A stretch of DNA of 64,000 bases from Lysobacter lycopersici (GTDB taxonomy: Bacteria; Pseudomonadota; Gammaproteobacteria; Xanthomonadales; Xanthomonadaceae): positions 1,373,501 to 1,437,500 of the forward strand of contig NZ_CP041742.1 in assembly GCF_007556775.1 (NCBI RefSeq). The letters run 5' to 3'. This document shows, one piece after another, positions 27,377 through 35,788 of the stretch. The notes below the pieces were generated by a model, which saw only the letters and a program-made list of their open reading frames with translations, did no database searches and was not told the origin of the DNA. The translations under genes and the position numbers were made by a program. The first letter of the stretch is position 1. Every line of letters starts with the position of its first letter.

Positions 27377-28678
27377 TCAAGCCGCGGCGTGCGCTTCCTC
27401 GCCCTCGCCCTTGGACACCACAGCCGCCAGCATCAAATCGCCGGTGACGTTGAGCGTGGTCCGGCACATGTCGAGGAAACGATCGACGCCGAGGATCAGG
27501 CCGATGCCTTCCGGCGGCACCCCGACCATGCCGCAGATCAGCGCGACCACCGGCAGCGAACCGGCCGGCACGCCGGCAGTGCCGATGCCGCCGAGGATGC
27601 ACACGAACATCACCGTCACCTGCTGCGCCAACGACAGGTCGACACCGAAGAACTGGGCGAGGAACAGCACGGTCACGCCCTCGAACAGCGCGGTGCCGTT
27701 CTGGTTGGCGGTGGCGCCGACGGTGAGCACGAAGCGCGAGACGTTCTTCGGCAGGTGCAGTTTTTCCTCGGCCACGCGCAGCGACACCGGCAGCGTGGCG
27801 TTGCTCGATGCGGTGGAAAACGCCATCACCATCGCTTCCTGCACGCCGCGGAAGAATTTCGGCGGCGACCAGCCGCCGAGGAACTTCAGCATCAGCGAAT
27901 AGACCACGAACAGGTGGATGGCCAGCGCCAGCACCACCACGCCGACGTAGGCGCCGAGCGAGCGCAACAGGTCCCAACCGAACAGCGCGGCGAGGTTGAA
28001 CATGAAGCAGAACACCGCGTAGGGCGCGAGCCGGATCACCAGCCCGATCAGGGTCATCGACACGTCGAACAGGCCCTGGATGCCGCGCAGCAGGGTTTCG
28101 GTCGCCTGCGTGCGCGTGAGCACCAGGCCGATGCCGAGCATCAGCGCGAAGAACATCACCGCGAGGATGGTGTTCTCGGCCGCGGCCTTGACCACGTTGT
28201 CCGGCACGATGCCGAGCAGCATGTCCAGGCCCTTGGGCTGCGCGCCGGTGCTGCCGACGATTTCCTTCGCGCGTTCGGCGCCCTGCGCCAGCATCGATTG
28301 CGCGGTGACCGGATCGACGCCGCCGCCGGGACGCAGCCAGTTCACCAGCACCAGGCCGAGCACCACCGCGATGCCGGAAGCGACGACGGTGTAGCCCAGC
28401 GTCTTCCAGCCAACGCGGCCGAGCGAACGCACGTCGCCCATCTCGGCGACGCCGATGATCAGCGCCGAGAACAGCAGCGGGATCACCAGCATGAAGATCA
28501 GGCGTAGGAAGATGGTGCCGAGCGGCTGCGTGATCCACGTGGTCAGCCACTTCACCCAGCCCGCGTCCGCGCCCGAGGCGTAGTGCGCGATCAGGCCGAG
28601 GGCGAGGCCGGCGACGAAGCCGATCGCCATCTTCGCGTGCAGCGGCATGCGCTTGCGTGCGGTGGTCGTCTGTTCCAT
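27377..28678 (-). CDS. dicarboxylate/amino acid:cation symporter (SDF family)
   Basis: This 433-residue inner-membrane transporter takes up C4-dicarboxylates or glutamate/aspartate with protons or sodium. It has eight or so membrane helices. The signature serine-rich hairpin is FSTASSNATLPVS, and the substrate/cation block is GATANQNGTALFEGV. The ATG at 28678 starts MEQTTTARKRMPLHAKMAIG; a much longer frame upstream covers part of batD. The ligand (DctA-like versus GltP-like) cannot be set from motifs alone. Confidence 0.9.
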   Translation of the reverse strand: MEQTTTARKRMPLHAKMAIGFVAGLALGLIAHYASGADAGWVKWLTTWITQPLGTIFLRLIFMLVIPLLFSALIIGVAEMGDVRSLGRVGWKTLGYTVVASGIAVVLGLVLVNWLRPGGGVDPVTAQSMLAQGAERAKEIVGSTGAQPKGLDMLLGIVPDNVVKAAAENTILAVMFFALMLGIGLVLTRTQATETLLRGIQGLFDVSMTLIGLVIRLAPYAVFCFMFNLAALFGWDLLRSLGAYVGVVVLALAIHLFVVYSLMLKFLGGWSPPKFFRGVQEAMVMAFSTASSNATLPVSLRVAEEKLHLPKNVSRFVLTVGATANQNGTALFEGVTVLFLAQFFGVDLSLAQQVTVMFVCILGGIGTAGVPAGSLPVVALICGMVGVPPEGIGLILGVDRFLDMCRTTLNVTGDLMLAAVVSKGEGEEAHAAA

Positions 28679-28722
28679 GCGCGGCTCCGGGGCGAATGGC
28701 CGGAGCTTAGCAAACGCGGCGA

Positions 28723-30381
28723 TCAGCCCGGCGGATACAGCGGCGGCAGCAGTTCCTTCGCCTTGGCCGTCGCGGCCTTCCAGCGCGGCCCGCGCTTGAA
28801 CGCGGAACGCAACGCCGCAAGGGCCGATACAATGTTGCCATCGCCCCAGCGCGCGCGTTGCAGCGCATCGACCGCGGACTGCTGTGTGGCATCGTCGAGT
28901 TTCGCGCGCACGCCGTCGAGGTCGGGCGCATTCGCCGCCACGCACAAGGCTTGCGAAATCGCTTCAGGATCGCCCTTCGCCAATGCCTGTGCGAGCGCGG
29001 GCTTGTTCGAACGCGCAGCGTCGGGCTTCGGCTTCGCATCGACCTGCGCTTCGACCGGCGGCGTCGCGCGATGCAGGCCCCACCACAACGTGGCCAGCCA
29101 CAGGAATGCGAACACGACCGCCGCCAGCGCCCACGGCCGCACCGCACCCTGCACGAACGGCAAGCGCAGCCCGTCGCGCGCGGTGTCGTTCGCAGCGGGA
29201 TTCGCGGCAACCGGTGCCGCATTCGCCGCGTTCGGACCATTCGCGCCCGGCGCGACCCGCAGCACGATGTCCGGCAGGCTCGCGGTGCGCGCGACGCCCG
29301 CGCGCACGTCCCACCACGCGATGCGCGGCCCCGGGATGCGCAGCGTTCCCGCCCGTGCGGGCACGATTGAGAATTTCCGCGTCAGCTGCACCTGCGGACG
29401 CCCGCCGTCGAAGTTGTCGCGCGCCTGCACCGGATCGGCGAATACCTGCGCGCCAGCGGGCGCGGCCAGCGCGAGTTCCGGCATCTGCGCGGCGCTGGCG
29501 CCGTCGGCATCTGCTTCGACGGTGACGGTCGCGGCTTCGCCGGCGCGCGCCGATTGCGGCGTGGACAGGTAGCGCAGCGTGAGCGAGCGCAACGGCAGCC
29601 ACGGCTGCGGCGCGTTCGCCGGCGGCGGCTGCACCGACAGCACGCGTGGCGCGCCGTTGGTGCGCAGGTCCTTGCGTCCGTCGCCGAACAGGTCGTCGAA
29701 GAAACCGCCCACGCCCTGCCCGCTGAAACGCGCGCCGGGAATCGTCAGTGCGCCGCTGCGTTCCGGGATCAGCAGGAAGCGGCGTTCGACCACGGTGTAG
29801 CGACGCCCGCCGATCTCGCGCGTGTACTGCAGGTCGTCGCCGACGCGCTGCATGGTCGCGCCGTCGGGCGGATCCTGGTCGAGTTGCCCGGAGACCAGCG
29901 GCGCGGCCGAATACAGCCGCAATACGTAGCCAACCGCTTGCTGCACGTAGGGCGATTGCGCGTCTGCCTCGGCTTCGATGAAAACGGCATCGCCGGCATG
30001 CGCGACCGGCGAGGCCGCGGCCGGCGTGACGATCAGGCTCAGCGGCTGCGTGCGCTCGCGGCCGACGATCAGCGCGGGAATGCCGATCACGCCATCGCGG
30101 TGCGGCTGCAGCGCGACCGCGAACAGCACCTTGGTGGTGCTGGTGCCGTTCACCATTTCGAACTGGCGGCTGCTGCTGTTGCCGCTGACGTCGAAATCCG
30201 CGGTGAGCGGCGAATAGTCGGGCGAATCCAGCGTCGCCTGGTCGGTCTCGATGTTCAGCGTCGCGGTTTCGCCCGCGGCGATGCGGTCGCGGTCGAGCCA
30301 TGCGCGCGTGGTCGCCTGCGCGGCGAACGCGCACAGCGCGAGCATCGCGCAAAGCAGCAGGCGCATTCCGTGCTTCGCCAT
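28723..30381 (-). CDS. batD: BatD-like oxygen-tolerance protein
   Basis: This 552-residue protein has a signal peptide (about residues 1-23), a long periplasmic region of beta-sandwich repeats (DRDRIAAGETATLNIETDQ at the start and LRYLSTPQSARAGEAATVTVEA mid-chain), a single membrane helix near residues 430-450 (WALAAVVFAFLWLATLWWGL) and a cytoplasmic tail. That is the BatD layout. ATG at 30381 overlaps the upstream stop by one base. It ends the moxR-bat run and probably acts with the VWA proteins in envelope stress or oxygen tolerance. Confidence 0.87.
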   Translation of the reverse strand: MAKHGMRLLLCAMLALCAFAAQATTRAWLDRDRIAAGETATLNIETDQATLDSPDYSPLTADFDVSGNSSSRQFEMVNGTSTTKVLFAVALQPHRDGVIGIPALIVGRERTQPLSLIVTPAAASPVAHAGDAVFIEAEADAQSPYVQQAVGYVLRLYSAAPLVSGQLDQDPPDGATMQRVGDDLQYTREIGGRRYTVVERRFLLIPERSGALTIPGARFSGQGVGGFFDDLFGDGRKDLRTNGAPRVLSVQPPPANAPQPWLPLRSLTLRYLSTPQSARAGEAATVTVEADADGASAAQMPELALAAPAGAQVFADPVQARDNFDGGRPQVQLTRKFSIVPARAGTLRIPGPRIAWWDVRAGVARTASLPDIVLRVAPGANGPNAANAAPVAANPAANDTARDGLRLPFVQGAVRPWALAAVVFAFLWLATLWWGLHRATPPVEAQVDAKPKPDAARSNKPALAQALAKGDPEAISQALCVAANAPDLDGVRAKLDDATQQSAVDALQRARWGDGNIVSALAALRSAFKRGPRWKAATAKAKELLPPLYPPG

Positions 30382-32132
30382 CAATCGCCTCCCTGGCCGT
30401 GCCTGCGTTCGTATTCCAGCCGGAACTTCGCGCGCAGCAATCCGCCCGGATCGTCCGGGACGCGCCGCAGCCACGCCTCGCTGGCGATGCGGCGTTCGCG
30501 CTCGGCTTCGGTTTCCGGATGCTCGCGCGGCTGCGAATCCGGTTGCCCGGCCTTCGCCTTGCGCTGCAACGCCTGCTGCATCCGCTGGCGTTGCGCTTCG
30601 TCGGCGCGTTGTTGTTCCTGCGGGTTTTCCGGCTTCTGTTGCTGCGCCGGTTGTTGCTGGTTGCCGTTGGCTTGTTGCTGATTCTTGTTCGGATTCTGTC
30701 GCTGCTGTTGCGGCTTTCCGTTCTGCTTTTGCGGATCGCCCTGTTCGTCCTGCCCCGGGTTCGGCTGGCCTTGTTGTCCCGGCTGCTTGTTCTGCTGCTG
30801 TTGCTGCCTATCGCCCTGCGGGGGCTTGCGCTTCAACGCCGCTTCCACTGCGTTGCGGTTGGCGATGGCGTCGGCCATGCCGGGATCGAGCTTCAAGGCA
30901 CGATCGTAGGCGGCGATGGCCTGTTCGTAATCGCCCTGCTTCGCCAACGCATTGCCATAGTTGTACTGGCCCTGCGCATCCGGCACCCCGCCGTAGGATT
31001 TGGCCGCACCGACGTAATCGCCTTTGCGATAGGCCTCGGCGCCCTGTTGCATGCGCGAATACGCCTGCTGGTCGGTGCGTTTCCACAACGTACCGCCCGA
31101 CGGCAGGCCATCCGCCGCATGCGCGGGCAGCATCGGCAATGCGAATGCGCAGGCGAGCACCACTGCAAACGCGCCGCCGCGGCGGAACAGCAGCAGCGCG
31201 AGCAGCAGCAAGGGCGGCAGCAGCCAGAAACCGCCATCGATGCCGATGCTGGATTTCTTGCCCTGCGCGGCCATCGCGCCGGCCTGTTGTGGATCGAGTA
31301 TGCCGAGCGAACGCAGGTCGTCGTCGCCGGCTTCCGCGGCGGCGTAGCGGCCGTTGCCCGCGGAGGCAAGCGCTTGCAGGCTGCCCGCATCCAGTGCGCT
31401 GTGGCCGATGCTGCCGTCGGGGCGTCGGTAGGCCGCGCCCGCAGCGGTGCCGAGGCCAAGCACCGACACGCGATAACCCGCGCGCGCCGCGTTCGCGGCT
31501 TCGGACTTCGCGTCGTTGTCCGCGGCATTGCTGAGCAGCAGGATGTCGCCCTCGGTGAAGCCGGCCTGCTTCAGCAAGGAGACCGATCGCGAAATCGCAT
31601 CCGCGGCATGGCTGCCATCGACCGGCATGACGTCCGGCGACAGCGCATCGAGGAACAGCGCGACATTCGCCGCATCGTCGGTGAGAGGCGCGACGGTATA
31701 GGCCTCGTTGGCGTAGGCGACCAGCGCGACCTGCCCGCCCGCGCGTTCCTTCAGCAGTTCCGCGATCTTGGCTCGTGCCTGCAGCAGTCGCGATGGCGGC
31801 AGGTCGTTGGCGAGTATCGGACTCGACAGGTCGAGCGCGACCACCAGCGGCGCGCGCGTCTGCCACAACGGCTGTGCGCGCTGGCGCCAGCTCGGGCCGG
31901 CGAGCGCGAGGATGGACAACGCGAGCACGGCGAGCGCGAGCCACGGTGCGCGCGCATCGCGTCCGCCTTCACCTTCGAGCAAATGCGAAAGCAGATGTGG
32001 ATCGACCACGTCGCGCCAACCGCTGCGCTTGCGTTGCCGCGCGCGCCATACCCAGACGATCAGCGGCAACACGAACAACGCCAAAAGCCACCACGGGCGC
32101 AGGAACTGCAATGTCGGCATGAACGCGCTCAT
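30381..32132 (-). CDS. BatB-BatC fusion: VWA domain, TPRs and Gln-rich tail
   Basis: This 583-residue protein starts with two membrane helices (about 12-30 and 63-80), a von Willebrand A domain (about 95-290), two further helices near 305-345, then TPR repeats (AYRKGDYVGAAKSYGG, NALAKQGDYEQAIAAYDRAL) and a glutamine-rich low-complexity tail. This joins BatB and BatC in one chain. The metal-binding MIDAS motif DxSxS reads D101-L-S-S-P105, so the last serine is replaced by proline. ATG 32132 overlaps the batA stop (ATGA). Metal-dependent ligand binding by this domain is therefore doubtful. Confidence 0.88.
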   Translation of the reverse strand: MSAFMPTLQFLRPWWLLALFVLPLIVWVWRARQRKRSGWRDVVDPHLLSHLLEGEGGRDARAPWLALAVLALSILALAGPSWRQRAQPLWQTRAPLVVALDLSSPILANDLPPSRLLQARAKIAELLKERAGGQVALVAYANEAYTVAPLTDDAANVALFLDALSPDVMPVDGSHAADAISRSVSLLKQAGFTEGDILLLSNAADNDAKSEAANAARAGYRVSVLGLGTAAGAAYRRPDGSIGHSALDAGSLQALASAGNGRYAAAEAGDDDLRSLGILDPQQAGAMAAQGKKSSIGIDGGFWLLPPLLLLALLLFRRGGAFAVVLACAFALPMLPAHAADGLPSGGTLWKRTDQQAYSRMQQGAEAYRKGDYVGAAKSYGGVPDAQGQYNYGNALAKQGDYEQAIAAYDRALKLDPGMADAIANRNAVEAALKRKPPQGDRQQQQQNKQPGQQGQPNPGQDEQGDPQKQNGKPQQQRQNPNKNQQQANGNQQQPAQQQKPENPQEQQRADEAQRQRMQQALQRKAKAGQPDSQPREHPETEAERERRIASEAWLRRVPDDPGGLLRAKFRLEYERRHGQGGD

Positions 32133-33145
32133 GCACGCCTCCGCCGCGGCCAAGCGACCGCGAGCAGACCGCAGGCCAGTGCCGCACCCAGCGGCCACGG
32201 ATAGCGTTCCACCCGCGGGCGTACCGCTTCGCCGGGGCGATCCACCGGTTCGATGCGTTCGATTTCGCGATAGATCCCGGCGAGGTCGTCGGTGTCGCGC
32301 GCGCGGAACGCCTTACCGCCGGTGAGGTCGGCGATGCGCTTCAAGCCGGCTTCGTCGGTGGTGTCGTCGCCGCCCGGCATCTGGATCGGCACGCCGAATA
32401 CCGACAGGCCCGCGCCGTAGCCGCCGAAGGCGATGGTGTGGATGCGCACGTGGTTGTCGCGCGCGAGTTCGGCGGCCTTCGTTGGATCGAGCATGCCCGC
32501 GGTGTTGACGCCGTCGGTGAGCAACACCACCACGCGTTCGCCCGCAGGCTGTTTCGCCAAGCGCTTCACCGCGAGGCCGATCGCGTCGCCGATGGCGGTT
32601 TCGCGCCCGGCCATCGCCACCGCGCTGTCCTGCAATTGCTGGCGCACGGTGTCGTGGTCGAGCGTGAGCGGCGTGAGCACATAGGCGCGCAGGCCGAACA
32701 CGATCAGCCCGATGCGGTCGCCGGCGCGGCGCTGCAGGAAATCCGCGATCACCGCCTTGGCCGCGGTCAGGCGATCGACCGTCGTTCCGCCGAGCGCCAT
32801 GTCCTCGTCGCTCATGCTGCCTGAGAGATCCACCGCGAGCATGAGGTCGCGTCCTTGCTGCGGCGGCTGCAGCACCGGGCCGAGTTGCTGCGGCCGCGCC
32901 GCAGCCACGCACAGCAGCGCCCACGCCAGCCACGCGAGCAAGCCGATGCCGCGCGCGATCGCCGGCCCACGCGTGCCGGCGATCGCGGACAGGCGATCGC
33001 CGTACGGAACCTTCAATGCCGCACCCGCATCGCGTTTCGGCGGCAGCAGGCGACGCGCGATCCACGGCAGCGGCAAGGCCAGCAACCACCATGGCCAGGC
33101 GAAGCCCGCGAACGACGGCAGCAATGCGGACAGCCACGCGCTCAC
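32129..33145 (-). CDS. batA: BatA-like VWA-domain membrane protein
   Basis: This 338-residue protein has membrane helices at about 12-30 and 65-83, a von Willebrand A domain with an intact MIDAS (D106-L-S-G-S110, then later T and D residues in LLTDGVNTAG), and a last helix near the C-terminus. The start is GTG at 33145, fixed by a GTGA overlap with the DUF4381 stop. It is expected to pair with the neighbouring VWA protein and the MoxR ATPase. Confidence 0.9.
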   Translation of the reverse strand: MSAWLSALLPSFAGFAWPWWLLALPLPWIARRLLPPKRDAGAALKVPYGDRLSAIAGTRGPAIARGIGLLAWLAWALLCVAAARPQQLGPVLQPPQQGRDLMLAVDLSGSMSDEDMALGGTTVDRLTAAKAVIADFLQRRAGDRIGLIVFGLRAYVLTPLTLDHDTVRQQLQDSAVAMAGRETAIGDAIGLAVKRLAKQPAGERVVVLLTDGVNTAGMLDPTKAAELARDNHVRIHTIAFGGYGAGLSVFGVPIQMPGGDDTTDEAGLKRIADLTGGKAFRARDTDDLAGIYREIERIEPVDRPGEAVRPRVERYPWPLGAALACGLLAVAWPRRRRA

Positions 33146-33600
33146 TTGCGCGCCCCCATCCAGCGCAGGAAGCGATCGCGCACGATTTCGCGCAGGCCTT
33201 CGATTTCCGTTTCGCCGACATCGCGGCGGAAACCGCCATCGCGCAGCAGCGCGCCGGCACCGGCGACGAACACCGGTTGCGGCAGGCCGCGATCGAGGAA
33301 GCGCAACCATTCCTCGCCTTCGAACCGATCTGCGTCCGGATCGATGCGGCGCGAGGCGCGGCGCAGTTGTTCCGACATCGCCGCGATCTTCGCGGCCGGG
33401 GTTTCGGCCGCTGAAACCGCATCGTCGAACAGGCGCGCGATGGCGGCGCGCCGCAACTTTTGTCGACGCCGCCACCACGCCCATGCGGCGAACGCGAGCA
33501 ACAACGCCGCGAACAGCATCCACCAGCCCGGTGCCGGCGGCCACCACGACGGCGGCGGCGGCTGGTGGATGTCGCGCAGGATGAGGGTCGGATCGCTCAT
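33142..33600 (-). CDS. DUF4381 membrane protein
   Basis: This 152-residue protein has a proline-rich N-terminus (LRDIHQPPPPSWWPPAPGWW), one membrane helix at about residues 27-45 and a cytoplasmic helical domain. It is the DUF4381 family found between DUF58 and BatA genes in many proteobacteria. The ATG at 33600 overlaps the DUF58 stop by four bases. No enzymatic motif is seen. Confidence 0.85.
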   Translation of the reverse strand: MSDPTLILRDIHQPPPPSWWPPAPGWWMLFAALLLAFAAWAWWRRRQKLRRAAIARLFDDAVSAAETPAAKIAAMSEQLRRASRRIDPDADRFEGEEWLRFLDRGLPQPVFVAGAGALLRDGGFRRDVGETEIEGLREIVRDRFLRWMGARK

Positions 33601-34523
33601 GCCGCGCGCGCCCCGCCCAGCAGCGAGAGCCATGAATCGCTGGGCGCATCGCCGGCGAGCAACTGCACGCGCACCCCGCGCGCCGGCAATTGCTGCAAGG
33701 CGGCTTCCACCGGCGCCATGAAGGTCCCGTGCCAGCGCTGGCGTTGCGCCGCAGTCGCGAGGTCGAGTTCGATCCGCGCATGTTTGCCGCCGTCGCCGGT
33801 CGCGAACGGCAGCGCGGCCTGCGGCGGCTGGCGTTCCAGCGCATCGACCAGCAACAACAGGATCACTTCGTTGTGCGCGGTCAGCGCAGGCCAGCGTTGC
33901 GCTGGGATCGCGGCCACGCTCGCCGGATCGGCAAGCACGACCAAGCGCGAACCCGGACGCAGCAATCGGCGCGCATGGTCGAGCGCGACCGCGAGGCCGG
34001 CATCGTCGTCCGGCGGCTTCGCGTACCAGCGCACCAGCGCGTCGAGTACGCGCAACGCACCGCGCGGACCCGCGGCAGGAGGAACCGGCGCTTCCCTGGT
34101 CGAACCGCGCAACGCGGCGATGCGGTCGCCGTCGCGCACCGCGATCCACGCCGCGACCGCACCGGCGCGCGCGGCCTGCACCGACTTGAAGCGCGTGCGC
34201 GTGCCGAAGTACAGCGAGGGCGCGGTATCGGCGACGAGCAGGGTCAGCCGTTCGCGTTCGGCCTGGAATAATTTCGTGTGCGGCTTGCCGCTGCGCGCGG
34301 TCAGGCGCCAGTCGATGTGGCGCGCGTCGTCGCCCTGTGCGTATTCGCGCGATTCGGCGTATTCCATCCCGCGCCCGCGCATTGGCGACAATGCTTGTCC
34401 ACTGGTGCCGTGGCGCCCGCGCTTCGGCGGCCGCCGCCCCAGCGCTGCGGCGCGCAGCGCAACCAGTTCGGCCAGCGTGGGTGTAATGCCGGGGTTGGGG
34501 GCTTGGGACTGGGGTCTGTTCAA
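33597..34523 (-). CDS. DUF58 domain protein
   Basis: This 308-residue protein has the DUF58 hallmark near residues 50-75 (GMEYAESREYAQGDDARHIDWRL) and a VWA-like C-terminal half. DUF58 proteins partner MoxR ATPases. The start at 34523 is not certain: the first dozen residues (NRPQSQAPNPG) come from GC-rich repeat-like sequence and the true start could lie at a non-ATG codon a little downstream. It lies 95 bases after the moxR stop. Confidence 0.87.
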   Translation of the reverse strand: MNRPQSQAPNPGITPTLAELVALRAAALGRRPPKRGRHGTSGQALSPMRGRGMEYAESREYAQGDDARHIDWRLTARSGKPHTKLFQAERERLTLLVADTAPSLYFGTRTRFKSVQAARAGAVAAWIAVRDGDRIAALRGSTREAPVPPAAGPRGALRVLDALVRWYAKPPDDDAGLAVALDHARRLLRPGSRLVVLADPASVAAIPAQRWPALTAHNEVILLLLVDALERQPPQAALPFATGDGGKHARIELDLATAAQRQRWHGTFMAPVEAALQQLPARGVRVQLLAGDAPSDSWLSLLGGARAA

Positions 34524-34618
34524 AGCTCAGTATCTCCGGCGAGCATCCCCGCGCGGACAATCGCGATGCGCGCGATTCCCGATCTCCAACCCCCAGATCC
34601 TGGTCCCGAGCCCCCGCT

Positions 34619-35611
34619 TCACGGCAGCGGTACCTGCCGCAGCAGTTCCGCAACGAGCTTCTCACCGTCCCAGCCTTCGGCGGTCGCCTCGTAGCTCGGC
34701 AACACGCGATGGCGCAGCACGTCGGGCGCGATGGCGCGCACGTCGTCGGGTGTGACGTAGTCGCGGCCGGCGAGCCACGCACGGGCGCGGGCGCAGCGTT
34801 CCAGCGCGATCGAACCACGCGGGCTCGCGCCCCAGGCGATGCGCTCGGCCAGTTGCTTGTCGTAGCGCGCCGGCGTGCGCGAAGCGAGCACGAGTTCGAC
34901 GAGGTAGCGTTCCAGCGCGGGCGCGACATGCAGGTCGAGCACGGCCTGGCGCGCGGCGAACACATCGGCCAGCGGCATGCGCGCTGGCGTCGGGTGGGTG
35001 GTCCGCATCGCCTCACGCGCGCGTTCGCGCGCGAGGCGCAGAATTTCGGTTTCGGTTTCGGCCTCGGGATAACCGATGCGCACGTACATCAGGAAGCGGT
35101 CGAGCTGTGCCTCCGGCAACGGGAACGTGCCTTCCTGCTCGATCGGGTTCTGCGTCGCCATGACCAGGAACAACGGCGGCAACGGATAGGTATGGCGCCC
35201 GACCGTGACCTGGCGTTCGCCCATCGCCTCGAGCAGGGCGGACTGCACCTTGGCCGGCGCGCGATTGATCTCGTCGGCGAGCAGCACGGGATGGAAGATC
35301 GGACCCGGCTGGAATTCGAAGCGGCCTTCCTGCGGCCGCCAGACCTCGGTGCCGGTCAGGTCGGCTGGCAACAGGTCGGGGGTGAACTGCACGCGGGAGA
35401 AATCCGCCTCCAGTCGCGCCGCCAGCGCGCGGATCGCGCTGGTCTTGGCAAGGCCAGGCGCGCCTTCGACCAGCAAGTGGCCATCGGCCAGCAGCGCGAT
35501 CAGCAGGCGTTCGACCAGCGCGGACTGGCCGACGATCTCGGCGGACAATCCATCGCGCAAGGCGCGGAAAGCGTCGTGCAGGCGGGAGGTTTCGGGGCTG
35601 GAACTGTCCAT
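34619..35611 (-). CDS. moxR: MoxR-family AAA+ ATPase
   Basis: This 330-residue ATPase has Walker A at 50-57 (GAPGLAKT), Walker B VLLADEINRAP with DE at 113-114, and sensor and arginine-finger blocks in MATQNPIEQEGTFPLPEAQLDRF. MoxR proteins act as chaperones that load or activate VWA-domain partners; the five following genes are the matching set. It heads the operon on the minus strand. Confidence 0.93.
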   Translation of the reverse strand: MDSSSPETSRLHDAFRALRDGLSAEIVGQSALVERLLIALLADGHLLVEGAPGLAKTSAIRALAARLEADFSRVQFTPDLLPADLTGTEVWRPQEGRFEFQPGPIFHPVLLADEINRAPAKVQSALLEAMGERQVTVGRHTYPLPPLFLVMATQNPIEQEGTFPLPEAQLDRFLMYVRIGYPEAETETEILRLARERAREAMRTTHPTPARMPLADVFAARQAVLDLHVAPALERYLVELVLASRTPARYDKQLAERIAWGASPRGSIALERCARARAWLAGRDYVTPDDVRAIAPDVLRHRVLPSYEATAEGWDGEKLVAELLRQVPLP

Positions 35612-35743
35612 GCGCGGCGCTCGGGAACGTGGGGCGACGCGAAGACCGCGCCGGGGCCCAGTTTGACCCGTTCCCGCCGCGCGGGTTCCAGTGCCATCAG
35701 TCCGGGTTCATGTGCGATGGCCAGGACGGGACTACGGAAACGA

Positions 35744-35767
35744 CAACGGGCCGTTTCCGGCCCGTTG
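35744..35767 (-). terminator. hairpin after the pil operon
   Basis: A perfect 9-bp stem (CAACGGGCC / GGCCCGTTG) with a 6-base loop lies 21 bases past the pilQ stop. It is followed on the minus strand by TCGTTTCC, a weak T-run, so it may be a moderate terminator or a protective 3' stem. Confidence 0.55.
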
Positions 35768-35788
35768 CATTCAAAGCGTTGGCGAACG

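Noticed and set aside
34524..34618. Small gene between moxR and the DUF58 gene
   Set aside because: The 95 bases are GC-rich repeat-like sequence without a start, ribosome-binding site or stable frame.
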